The position numbers and the translations under genes are program-made. Shown here one piece after another: positions 16,914-26,231 of a stretch of DNA of 64,000 nucleotides. Under the pieces are notes generated by a model. That model was not told the DNA's origin. It worked only from the letters and a program-made list of their open reading frames with translations, and ran no database searches. Origin of the DNA: DRTC01 sp964521025 (GTDB lineage Bacteria > Cloacimonadota > Cloacimonadia > Cloacimonadales > TCS61); contig CAZFPK010000006.1 in NCBI GenBank assembly GCA_964521025.1, positions 45,773 to 109,772 on the forward strand. Reading direction: 5' to 3'. Position 1 is the first letter of the stretch. The number at the start of each line of letters is the position of its first letter.

Positions 16914-18275
16914 TTAACTTTCAATTCCTAATTTATTCAATTCCCAGTAAAGTTGTCTTCTGCTGATCCCTAATATTTTGGCAGCTTTGGTTTTGTTACC
17001 TTTTGTTTTTTGGAGTGCATCTTTGATGATATTTTTCTTTGCTTCATTCGTTGCTTTTTCGATCAAATAATCATTGTTATTTTCAGGAATTTTATCTTTT
17101 ACATTTTTTTGAATATCCCGGAAGATCAAATGTTCGGGATAGATCCTATCCGAATTGGTCAACAATATCGCTCTTTTCATCACATTTTTCAATTCCCTGA
17201 TATTACCTGGCCACTCATAATCGATGAGTTTCTGCATTGCCGGTTCATCGAGACCTTTGACATTTTTGTTCAATTCCAAATTCATTTCTTTGATAAAAAA
17301 CCGGGAAATAGCAGGTATGTCTTTTTTTCTTTCTTTCAGGTTGGGAAGTATGATATTGAATTCATTTATCCTGTAAAAAAGGTCTTTCCTGAAATTTGAG
17401 ATCTTGATCTCCTCGACGATATTATTATTGCACGCAGCAATTAACCTGATATCGACCTTGATCGAAGTTTTCCCACCTAATCTCATAATTTCTTTGTTCT
17501 GGATGACCCGCAATAATTTCGACTGCATATTTGTCGGAAGATTACAAATTTCATCGAGGAAAAGAGTACCTCCGTTCGCGCGTTCAAATTTCCCGATCAT
17601 GATGGTATTTGCTCCGGTAAAAGCTCCTTTTTCATGACCGAACATTTCACTTTCGAACAAAGTATCCGGAATCGCTCCGCAATCGACAGCAATAAAAGGT
17701 TTGTCTTTGCGAGAACTCCTATTATGGATCATGCTGGCGATCAAATCTTTTCCGGTTCCGGTCTCGCCCTCGAGGAAAACCGTTATATCGCTCGTTGCGA
17801 CCAGCTCAACCTGGCTTAGAACCTTCTTGATCTGTAAACTTTCTCCCATCATTTCCCGGAGTTTCATATCTTTGGAAATCTGTTCATGATAAACTTCTTC
17901 CTTCTTTTTAAGGAGCGAAGTGTTCAGAGCCTTTTTTACCAAATGAAGAATATCCGCATTATTAAATGGTTTTGTCAAATAATCATAAGCACCGAGTTTC
18001 ATCGATGTTACGGCATTTTTTATATCACCGTAAGCTGTGATCATGATAACGATTATCGATTTATCGATTTGCTGAATTTTTTTTAGAACTTTCATCCCAT
18101 CAATACCGGGAAGTTTATAATCCAGCAGAACAAGATCCGGTCGATCTTTTTGAATAAAGTCTATTGCCTGCATTCCATTTTCGGCTTGATGGGTTTTATA
18201 GTTTGCAGTTTCCAGTAATTCAGAAAGAATGAATCTCATATTTTCTTCATCGTCAACGATTAAAATTTTCTCCAA
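16914..18275 (-). CDS. NtrC-family sigma-54-dependent response regulator
   Basis: 453 residues with the classical order. Receiver domain 1-120 (acidic D8/D9, phospho-acceptor D52 in LLDYKLPG, K102). AAA+ domain about 140-380, with Walker A GETGTGKD (170-177), the sigma-54 contact loop GAFTGA (217-222), and Walker B in TLFLDEICN. Fis-type HTH at the C-terminus (KTKAAKILGISRRQLYWELNKLG). The start is a TTG with GGAGG four to five bases upstream. It would remodel sigma-54 RNA polymerase when phosphorylated. The TPR kinase encoded just upstream (18468-20780) is the likely partner; a 192-bp spacer holds a dispersed repeat. Confidence 0.96.
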   Translation of the reverse strand: MEKILIVDDEENMRFILSELLETANYKTHQAENGMQAIDFIQKDRPDLVLLDYKLPGIDGMKVLKKIQQIDKSIIVIMITAYGDIKNAVTSMKLGAYDYLTKPFNNADILHLVKKALNTSLLKKKEEVYHEQISKDMKLREMMGESLQIKKVLSQVELVATSDITVFLEGETGTGKDLIASMIHNRSSRKDKPFIAVDCGAIPDTLFESEMFGHEKGAFTGANTIMIGKFERANGGTLFLDEICNLPTNMQSKLLRVIQNKEIMRLGGKTSIKVDIRLIAACNNNIVEEIKISNFRKDLFYRINEFNIILPNLKERKKDIPAISRFFIKEMNLELNKNVKGLDEPAMQKLIDYEWPGNIRELKNVMKRAILLTNSDRIYPEHLIFRDIQKNVKDKIPENNNDYLIEKATNEAKKNIIKDALQKTKGNKTKAAKILGISRRQLYWELNKLGIES

Positions 18276-18308
18276 ATTTCCTCCGATTATTTATGATTAA
18301 AATATTAT

Positions 18309-18458
18309 TGTCATTCTGAGTTCTCTTCCTGCTTCTCTCTTTTAATCTTGAATTTCTTCTTGCTTTTCTTTCAAGATTAAGAATCTACAGTCATTTAAAA
18401 TCTTATTCCAGTTATAGATTCCTCGTTTGATGCTGTTTGAAGATTCCTCGGAATGACA
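18309..18458. repeat. TIR element (TGTCATTCTGAG type), copy A
   Basis: Begins TGTCATTCTGAG (18309-18320) and ends CCTCGGAATGACA (18446-18458). An internal hairpin ATCTTGAA...TTCAAGAT recurs in copy B (30417-30563). It fills the spacer between the kinase and the regulator. Confidence 0.8.
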
Positions 18459-18467
18459 ATGAAATCA

Positions 18468-20780
18468 TTATTCACTTTTAACAGGAATTTTAAGAAGTAC
18501 TTCTGTACCTTTCCCGAGTTCGCTTTTGATCTCTATTTTACTTCGCTGATGATCCATAACCTGATGGACAAGGCTTAAACCCAGTCCGGTTCCTTTTTTC
18601 TTCGTAGTAAAGAACGGATTGAATATTTTTTTCAGATCTTCTTTTGAAATTCCTTCTCCCGTATCGATAATCTTTATCACAATATTTTGTTTGGTTTTAT
18701 GCGCTGATAAAGTTAGAGTTCCCCCTTTTTGCATAGCATCGACTGCATTTAAAATAAGATTCAATAAACCGCCGTACATCTGGTCTTCATCTATTAAGAC
18801 CATTGGCAGATCTTTTGAGAAATCCTTTTTAATGCTAATATTATGGGCATGGAATTTACTTTCCATTGATGATACTACTTTGTTCAGGATATCGATGATA
18901 TCACTTTTTTTAAAGGAATCTTTTTTGGGTTTGGCGAATTCAACTAGATCTTTAACTGTTTTACTTATTCGATCTGATGTCTGTGAAAAGATGGTCATCA
19001 TTTTCTTTAATTTTTCTTCACTCAGATCCTGATAATTCGTCCGGCAGTATTGAGCTGTAGATTTTATGATAGCAATTGGATTCCTGATCTCATGGGCAAC
19101 TCCGGCAGCAAGTTCTCCGATACCGGCTAATCTTTCCCTGATCCGGAGTTGTTCTTCGAGTTGTTTTCTTTCGGAAATTTCTTTTATCAGGTTTTCGTTA
19201 GTTTCTTTCAAGTCTTTGGTTCTCTCTTCAACGACTTCTTTCAAATGCCGAGCTGCTTTATTTTTTAGTCGATAACGGTAATAGATAATAAAAACAGCTG
19301 CTAAAACAATGAACAAAATCGAATATAAACGCCATTTTACGAGCTTCTGTTTCTCAGCAGCCAACCTGTATATTTCATTATCTTTCTGCAGAAGTTCGAT
19401 TTCTTTATCCTGTTCTTTGATCAGGTTCCTGACTTCAAAAGTAGTTTCCATTCCAGCAACTCTTTCGATAATCTCTTTAGTGAAAATACTGTCCTTTACT
19501 TCTGAATACAGTTTATAATAATCCAGTGCTTTTCGGAAATTATTTTGAGCAGAATAAAGATCAGAAAGTCCTGCATAGATTTCTATCATCAAATCTCTTA
19601 TTTGAATCTCATTAACGATTTCAAGACTCTTATTAAAAGATGTGAGAGCTTTATCATGTAGATTCATTTTAAGATAAACAGAACCCATATTTTTCAATGA
19701 TGCAGCAATTCCCTTTTTATGCTTTGATTCTTTAAAAAAAGCGAGGGATTTTTGATGATAAATCAGAGCATTTTCGAAATCCTTCAAATTTTCATAAACA
19801 ACACCGATATTATTTATGGATTTTGCTATACCGTTTTTATCACCGATCTCGTCATATAAATTGTATGACAGTAAATAATAATCCAATGCTTGCTCAAATT
19901 CACCTAATTCATCGTAGATAATTCCCATATTATTTAAAGAACCGGCAACACCTCTGTTATCACCGAGTCTTTCATCTATTTCTTTCGATTTCTGGTAATA
20001 TTCGATAGCTTTTTCATAATTACCGAGATTTTCATAAATAATCCCGATATTCCTCATTGAAATAGCAATCCCTGCTTCATTTCTCAATTCTTCGTCGATT
20101 TTCAGGGAAGCCAGATGATATTCCAGAGATTTATCATAATAACTCAAATCTGTATAAATTAAACCGATATTACCGAGAGAACTGGAAATTCCTACTTTGT
20201 TTCCTATTTCTTCATGTATGTTCAATGATCTTAATAAACATTCGAGAGATTTATTGAAACTACTCAAATTTCTATAGACCATTCCGATATTATGCAGTGC
20301 ATCAGCAATTCCTTTTTTATCATCGAGCTCTTCAAATAACTGCAGAGCTTTTTGATAAAATTCAAGAGCTTTGTCATAATTTCCAAGATCGTCATAAATT
20401 ATCCCGATATTATTGTATGAACCGACTATATCGGTTTTATCTCCTATTTCTTCCCGGAGCTTCAACGACTGAAAAAAATATTCCAATGCTGTGTCATAAT
20501 CACTCTGAAAATAATGACAAACTCCAATATTATTCAGGGATTGAGCTTTCCCCTTCATATAATTTTCTTCTTCGGATAATTTCAAAGCTTGAGTTGCATA
20601 ATCGAATGATTTTTCAGAATCGACTCCCCAGTAGGTTTTTCCCAATTCATTTAGAAGATGGATTTTTTCTCTTCCGGTTGTTGTTTTGATCTTGTTTTTC
20701 AGACTGTCAATAAAAGTATTAGCAGAAATTAGAAAAACTATCAAAAAAAACGCTAAAGCGTTCACTATTTTTTTTTTCAT
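18468..20780 (-). CDS. TPR-domain sensor histidine kinase
   Basis: 770 residues. Signal-like N-terminus, then about nine tetratricopeptide repeats (roughly 35-420) with the A-L-x-x-x-L-x-I and NIGIIYENLGNY-type consensus, and a coiled stretch. A membrane segment follows at about 480-500 (WRLYSILFIVLAAVFIIYYRYR), then a coiled coil (KEVVEERTKDLKETNENLIKE), HisKA with VAHEIRNPIAIIKS, and HATPase with NLILNAVDAM (N box), DTGEGIS (G1), FFTTKKKGTGLGL (F/G2). The TPRs are periplasmic by topology if the signal is cleaved or inserted, so it likely senses an envelope protein partner. It is paired with the NtrC-type regulator downstream. Confidence 0.94.
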   Translation of the reverse strand: MKKKIVNALAFFLIVFLISANTFIDSLKNKIKTTTGREKIHLLNELGKTYWGVDSEKSFDYATQALKLSEEENYMKGKAQSLNNIGVCHYFQSDYDTALEYFFQSLKLREEIGDKTDIVGSYNNIGIIYDDLGNYDKALEFYQKALQLFEELDDKKGIADALHNIGMVYRNLSSFNKSLECLLRSLNIHEEIGNKVGISSSLGNIGLIYTDLSYYDKSLEYHLASLKIDEELRNEAGIAISMRNIGIIYENLGNYEKAIEYYQKSKEIDERLGDNRGVAGSLNNMGIIYDELGEFEQALDYYLLSYNLYDEIGDKNGIAKSINNIGVVYENLKDFENALIYHQKSLAFFKESKHKKGIAASLKNMGSVYLKMNLHDKALTSFNKSLEIVNEIQIRDLMIEIYAGLSDLYSAQNNFRKALDYYKLYSEVKDSIFTKEIIERVAGMETTFEVRNLIKEQDKEIELLQKDNEIYRLAAEKQKLVKWRLYSILFIVLAAVFIIYYRYRLKNKAARHLKEVVEERTKDLKETNENLIKEISERKQLEEQLRIRERLAGIGELAAGVAHEIRNPIAIIKSTAQYCRTNYQDLSEEKLKKMMTIFSQTSDRISKTVKDLVEFAKPKKDSFKKSDIIDILNKVVSSMESKFHAHNISIKKDFSKDLPMVLIDEDQMYGGLLNLILNAVDAMQKGGTLTLSAHKTKQNIVIKIIDTGEGISKEDLKKIFNPFFTTKKKGTGLGLSLVHQVMDHQRSKIEIKSELGKGTEVLLKIPVKSE

Positions 20781-21121
20781 TTTTTAAGAAATCAATATCC
20801 TGGCAAAATTAAACTCTCATGCCAATACTCATCCTCACGAAAGTCTTTTTTCTAACATTCTCATTGTGATCGGTTATTGAAAGCAGACACATACTATCTC
20901 GTTTTAGGTACATAAAAGTTCGTGTGAAAACTTTTTATGGATAAATCAAACAAAATGGTCATTCTGTCCGTTCTGGGAAGGAGGAAAGTGTAGTCGAAGA
21001 ATTTGCAGCTATGCAAAAAATTGTATGTCTTCAACTACACTCAGACTGAAATTCTTTTCATTTACATGATTTTATGCAAAATCCTGGAGAGCATTGGAAC
21101 GAGAATAAAACGCAGTAAATA
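20781..21121. other. Repeat-bearing spacer
   Basis: 341 bp with no gene. It holds TIR-type element F (20957-21050) with a stable internal hairpin GTGTAGTCGAAGA...TCTTCAACTACAC. The kinase start lacks a strong Shine-Dalgarno. Confidence 0.6.
20957..21050. repeat. TIR element, copy F (divergent)
   Basis: Left end GGTCATTCTGTCC, right end ACTCAGACTGAA, with an internal hairpin formed by GTGTAGTCGAAGA and TCTTCAACTACAC. Its GTAGTCGAAG core is shared with copy G at 56464-56557. Confidence 0.6.
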
Positions 21122-22870
21122 TTAAGGTTTGAAAAACACTTTTTTATGTTTATTGATCACAGGATTCAACTCGATATACATTTCAAGTTCTTCTCTTGTT
21201 CCCACAAAAGATTCGACTAAATAAAACATCTGTTCACTGAATAAAATGACCCTTTCATGAGTAAATGTTGTGTCGGGAGTTGACCAGAGATAATAGAAAA
21301 GAGAATCTTCCAAACTATCCTCAGAATACCTGATAATGTAATAATCAATAGTTATGGGGGTGCCGACAATTGTTGTATCAACTTCCGACCAGGTAATGAC
21401 AGCATCATCGCCGGACAGATTTATCTCAACATTCGTCGGAGATGCAGGCGGAACATAGACCATTTCAATATAGTCGTATTTGATCTCGATCAGGGAATCA
21501 ACTCTTGTATCGCTGGTGATCTTTAATTTCACATCATAAGTTCCGGCTTCCATGTAAGTAAAAGTAGGATTTTGGATAAATGAATCGTAAATTCCGTCAT
21601 TCTGGAAATCCCAATACCAGCTGAGTTCATTTCCCGATGATAGATCCGTGAACTGTACTTCCAGGGAAGGATAATAACCGTTCGTCGGAGTAGCTGTAAA
21701 ATCAACATAAAACTCAGAATCGAGTTTGATCTGCCAGAAATCATATCCTCCATTACCAAAAGAATTTGTATATCCGGAGATAGAAAATCCCTGATCAGTT
21801 GTCTGGTCTATGCAATATCCGTAATCATTACCACTATCTCCTATGGTTTTTGTCCATTCCTCATTTCCGGATGCATCTGCTTTGATCAAGAACAGATCGT
21901 ATGTATAAGTTAATGTTGGATCGGCATAACCAACAACCAGAAAACCATTATTTGCTTCGATGACATAACGAGCTTTTTCAGCACCGGTACCACCGTAGGT
22001 CTGATTCCATTCTTCATCTCCATTAGTATCTGTTTTGACCAGCCAGAAGTCATAATTTCCAGCACCGAAGGAATTTGTGTAACCGGAAATAACATAACCG
22101 TGATCGGAAGTTTGCTGTAGGCAATATGAATATTCTGCTCCAGTTCCGCCAAAAGTATTAGACCAGGTTTCATTACCGTTGGTATCGGTTTTAATCAACC
22201 AGAAATCATTACTTCCGGCTCCGATCGAATTCGTATAACCACCAATGATAAAACCTCCGTCAACTGTCTGCTGCACAGAATAACAAACATCCTCACCAGT
22301 ATAACCATAAGTTTGATTCCATTCTTCGATCCCGTATTCATTTGTTTTGATGAGCCAGATATCATTACCACCTGCACCGAAAGAACCGGTAAATCCTCCG
22401 ATTAAAAAACCACCATCATCTGTTTGAATAACACTCCTGCCGAAATCATTACCTGTGCCGCCAAAGGTCTGATTCCATTGATAATTTCCGCTGCTGTTTG
22501 TCTTAACCAGCCAGACATCGAACCCGCCGCTGCCGTAAGATTGCGTAAAACCGGTGATAATAAATCCATTATCAGAACATTCTTGCACGGAATAACCATA
22601 ATCGCTGGCTGTTCCTCCAAATGTTTGATCCCATTCTTCGTTTCCGTTCGCATCTGTTTTTAATAACCAGACATCGTTCGAGCCTGACCCAAAAGAATAA
22701 GTCGAACCAACTGTGATAAATCCACCTTCGGAGGTTTGATGACCTTCATAACAATTCTCGTTGTTCAAACCTCCGAATGTTGCTGTCCAAACAGTGTCCG
22801 GGGGAGTAGTAGAATTCAAAAAAACATAACATACCAAAAAGATGAACACAATTACTAAACTTTTTTTCAT
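21122..22870 (-). CDS. Secreted protein with seven 52-residue repeats and a PKD domain
   Basis: 582 residues with a signal peptide (residues about 3-20). Residues about 25-390 hold seven copies of a 52-53-residue repeat of the pattern W-x-Q-T-F-G-G-T, D-x-G-x-S-V, DGGFIIGGYT, SFGAG, W-L-I-K-T-D-x-N-G-N-E-E. This looks like a seven-bladed propeller. A PKD domain follows (about 390-465: FTATPTNGYYPSLEVQFTDLSSG), then about 115 residues with a fibronectin-like strand pattern. Unlike the neighbouring secreted genes it ends without a sorting domain. Likely extracellular or surface; ligand unknown. Confidence 0.82.
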   Translation of the reverse strand: MKKSLVIVFIFLVCYVFLNSTTPPDTVWTATFGGLNNENCYEGHQTSEGGFITVGSTYSFGSGSNDVWLLKTDANGNEEWDQTFGGTASDYGYSVQECSDNGFIITGFTQSYGSGGFDVWLVKTNSSGNYQWNQTFGGTGNDFGRSVIQTDDGGFLIGGFTGSFGAGGNDIWLIKTNEYGIEEWNQTYGYTGEDVCYSVQQTVDGGFIIGGYTNSIGAGSNDFWLIKTDTNGNETWSNTFGGTGAEYSYCLQQTSDHGYVISGYTNSFGAGNYDFWLVKTDTNGDEEWNQTYGGTGAEKARYVIEANNGFLVVGYADPTLTYTYDLFLIKADASGNEEWTKTIGDSGNDYGYCIDQTTDQGFSISGYTNSFGNGGYDFWQIKLDSEFYVDFTATPTNGYYPSLEVQFTDLSSGNELSWYWDFQNDGIYDSFIQNPTFTYMEAGTYDVKLKITSDTRVDSLIEIKYDYIEMVYVPPASPTNVEINLSGDDAVITWSEVDTTIVGTPITIDYYIIRYSEDSLEDSLFYYLWSTPDTTFTHERVILFSEQMFYLVESFVGTREELEMYIELNPVINKHKKVFFKP

Positions 22871-23017
22871 TACTTTTCCTTTAATTTTACTTTTTCTGAC
22901 AATTTATTTCACTAAAGTTTTTGAGTTTATCAATCAAAAACAGGTTTAAAGATTTTTTATCTTATTGCTTATAATGAAACTCTATTACTTGAAAGCATTT
23001 TTCATAAGAGTAGAAAA

Positions 23018-25090
23018 CTATCTTAGCAGCAAACATTTCTTTGCAGCTCTGGTTTTTTCATCGATATTCAATTTATACAAGTATATTCCTGATGCTACTT
23101 TGTTGTTGAATTCATCAGTTCCGTTCCAGACAACCGAGGTTTGAGTATCGGTGATGGATAATCGCTTAATTTTTTGTCCTTTCATATTAAAAATTTCAAT
23201 TACTTTTTTTTCGTTCATACGGTATTGATCGTTGTTAGAAGTAAAAGAAATTGTCGTCGAAGAATTGAACGGATTCGGATAATTTTGGGAAAGTTCAAAT
23301 TGCCCGGAAGTAATTTCAATATTTTCAATGGAAGTGTAATTAAAATCGATATCCAATGATGCATAAGTCATTGTACCGCCGTTAGGTAAACCAAAACCGT
23401 AAACATTTGACCCATAATCGTTATCATTGAGGAACATCAAATGTAATTTTCCATGACCATCTCCAAGATCTTCGATAATATCCCCAGTATAAACATATTC
23501 CGGGATCATTCCAACCAGCTCAGGAGTATCGATGGAATTCATAAAGAAGGGTTCAGACCAGTTTATTCCATTATCGTTGGAAATACAGATTGCAATTTCC
23601 GGAACTGTTAACCACTCTTCATAACCGGGTTCTCCTGCATTTGCTAATTTGGCATACAATCCATCCTGCCAGAGAGCAAGAAGCCATCCATTCTCTTCAT
23701 TTTTTACGAGTTTAAAATTATTATCATGAAATGCTTGATCTTCATCATAAAAATATATAGGCCAGCCGTTTACCCAAAGAACATTGCCGTCCGCATCAAA
23801 TTCATCGACCAGACCATCTTCATCGAGATCCCATGGTAACATCGGATTTTCATTATCCGGGTTTGCTCCGGTTGGATAAAGATCAAAGAAAGAGAATTCA
23901 TTATTATTTATATCATATATAAATTCTTTCGGATAAATCGCATAGACAAAATAAACATCATCTTCTGCGTCGGGATCGTCCCCGAATAGACCGAAAGCAG
24001 CAGTAAATCTGATTTTAGTATTATTATCCGTAAATATCGCATTAAAATGATGACTATGAACAAATGTGAAGTAAAGATCATAAGGATTCCCATTAAGATT
24101 TTCAAAAGCATAACTTCCATCCTGGTTTTGAGGATTATCTACATCGAATCTGTAAGGAGTAGAAATATACTCGAAACCTTCTTCTGCATAATTATCACTA
24201 TAGAAAACATAAATTTCATCTTCCGAGTTGTATCCCATATAAACGGCTTTACCGTCATCGGAAACCGCAAAAGAATTAAAAGGTCTGATTTACGGTTCTT
24301 CATTATGCCATTGATCCATTAAAGGATCTGTCTGGAAAGTCCATTCCAGTTCGGATTGAGCATCGAGATTAGTAGTAGTATAATCTGCAAATCCCAGATA
24401 AATATTTTCGGAAGGATATCCGGACGGTGTATCTTGAGCAGCATTATTTGCCGAAACATAGACCCGTCTATAATCTCCTCCCAAAGGTGAAGGACCAACA
24501 TAAACATAAGGCCAGATAAAACCACCGTCAAGAATTGTATTGTCCACAAGAGTGAATGCTTCTCGCCAGAGTCCCGGAGCTCCGAGCATGTGATAAAGAT
24601 CATAAGTAAATAGATCGTTATAAGTATCTTCTGCCTGTTGATGCCAGGATGCAAAAGGATCGGCTGTGACAGGATCAATATCAATCCCGCCGTATCCTTC
24701 CCAGATATTGACATTGCCAACGGGAGCAGTTGTCGAAACATTACCTTCGGAATCGATGTAGGAATAAAATTCCCTTCTGTTAGCAGCGGAAGTTTCTTTG
24801 ATATGATAGATCATATAAACTCCTCCTGCGGGATATCCGAATGGCTGAGATATTTCCGGTTGGACCCTGACCGGAATACTGCTATAACTTCCGGGCATAT
24901 AATCGAAATAGGAAGTGATCAGAGCTGTCGGAAGTGTAAAAAATTCATAAGTAGGAACATCTCTCATCCGGGGAAAGGGTTTGCCTTTTTGCTCAGAGAT
25001 GGCTTTTTTATCGAATGTTGACTGCATCGACTCAGCTAGTAAGCAATCTATAAGCAATAAAGCTAATAAGAGAATAACAATTTTTTTCAT
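23018..25090 (-). pseudogene. T9SS-sorted secreted protein broken by one in-frame stop
   Basis: Paralogue of the gene at 14408-16609. The N-terminal part runs from ATG 25090 (AGGAGGAAAA just upstream; an earlier in-frame ATG at 25132 is less likely) through a signal peptide to a TAA at 24290-24292. The reading frame continues without shift (IRPFNSFAV after the stop, matching RRPFKGLAV in the paralogue) to the C-terminal sorting domain (QNYPNPF, FNMKGQKIKRL, KKCLLLR), ending at 23018. The total is about 690 codons against 733. It could be a recent nonsense mutation, a sequencing error or readthrough. A downstream ATG at 24238 would give only a signal-less fragment. Confidence 0.85.
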
Positions 25091-25132
25091 TTTTCCTCCT
25101 GTTTTTGAAATTGTTTTCTTTTTATCATACAT

Positions 25133-25384
25133 CTAAATAAGAATAAAGTGGTTTTTTTGTCAATGAGAATGTTTGCAAAAAACTTCGACTCCTAAGCAAA
25201 ACGAGGAGTTGAAGTTATTTCACTTCCTCAAATCATTCCTAAAATTTCAAGTCGTCTCCGGCAACTGCCGGATTACAACTCGAAATTACTTTGACTCCTA
25301 TCTCCTGTCTCCTGTCTCTCTTTTCCTTGACTGAAAAAAACCTGAAAAAATATTAACATCCGAAAATCAAAAACAGGGGGAATC
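25133..25384. repeat. Spacer with two hairpin repeats
   Basis: AACTTCGACTCCT...AGGAGTTGAAGTT (about 25182-25216) and a TCCGGCA-AC-TGCCGGA palindrome (about 25257-25272) nested in AATTTC...GAAATT, followed by a TCTCCTG-type short tandem (about 25300-25320). A TTGACA on the minus strand (25163-25158) could be the -35 of the broken T9SS gene, but the -10 match is poor. No gene. Confidence 0.6.
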
Positions 25385-26095
25385 ATGAAAAAAATCATTT
25401 TAATCGTTTTAATTCTATTTTTTTCGTTTTTATGTGCTGAAGAAGTCAAGATCGAGAGTTCTTTCGGGAATATGAAGATCAGTGTTGATGAATCATCATC
25501 TATTCAAAAATCTTCTTCGATGGCAGTTGTAGATCTGATCGCAGAAAAGCTTGATCTACTGCAGAAACAATATTTACCTAAACTCAACAATTTTGATAAA
25601 CGCAAAGCGGATAATATCGTCAATGAGATCTATGACTTGCTTGCTTTACTACCAACCGATGTGGTCGTAACCCAACACTCAACGCAACCACCTCCTTCAC
25701 CGCAGAATGTTCCGCAAAGTACAGATATAAATATCAACTTTAATATGAAAGAAACCACAAGTATCGAAGAACCTGAACCAATATCGGTTATCGAGCAAAA
25801 ACCTGTTTCCAAAGCCATGAGCGATTCCGAATTCCAGCGTCTATTATCAAATGTGGAAAGCGAAAGTTTTGCTGATGATCAATTATCTGTAGTCAGAATC
25901 GCGGCAGGCAGCAAGTATTTCACCTGCAACCAATTAATCCAACTTGTCGATGTTTTTTCTTTTGCCGACGAAAAGATCGAAGCTGTCAGGATTGTGTATC
26001 CGAAAGTTATCGATAAAGGAAATGCCCACAATATTGTAGGTGCTTTTACTTATTCTGATGATAAGAAGGAAGTAGAACAGATCATTAGTCAGTAA
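25385..26095 (+). CDS. Secreted DUF4476-domain protein
   Basis: 236 residues with a signal peptide (about 1-18). The last ~90 residues (MSDSEFQRLLSNVESESF, DQLSVVRIAAGSKYFTCNQL, FADEKIEAVRIVYPKV, GAFTYSDDKKEVEQII) match the DUF4476 helical repeat found in FCB-group secreted proteins. The middle is low complexity, with Pro, Gln and Thr (QHSTQPPPSPQN). GGGGGAA lies just before the ATG. No function is known for DUF4476. It stands alone, divergent from the broken secreted gene. Confidence 0.82.
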   Translation: MKKIILIVLILFFSFLCAEEVKIESSFGNMKISVDESSSIQKSSSMAVVDLIAEKLDLLQKQYLPKLNNFDKRKADNIVNEIYDLLALLPTDVVVTQHSTQPPPSPQNVPQSTDININFNMKETTSIEEPEPISVIEQKPVSKAMSDSEFQRLLSNVESESFADDQLSVVRIAAGSKYFTCNQLIQLVDVFSFADEKIEAVRIVYPKVIDKGNAHNIVGAFTYSDDKKEVEQIISQ

Positions 26096-26231
26096 TCTTG
26101 GGAGTAGTACAATTCTTTTGCATTATATTTTTGAGTAATGCATAAATAAAATTGGTTTACTCCAAAAGGAAGCGACTTTGTCGCTTTAAACCAAAAAAAT
26201 TGGTTTTACTCCAAAACTTTACGGAGATTTA
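26096..26231 (+). repeat. Direct repeat and hairpins in the transketolase leader
   Basis: TTGGTTTACTCCAAAA occurs at 26152-26167 and again (one extra T) at 26200-26216. Between them are AGCGAC-TTT-GTCGCT (26171-26185) and AAACCAA...TTGGTTT (26187-26206). A GCATTA...TAATGC hairpin lies just upstream (26120-26141). This may be an mRNA leader structure or a small repeat. Confidence 0.6.
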
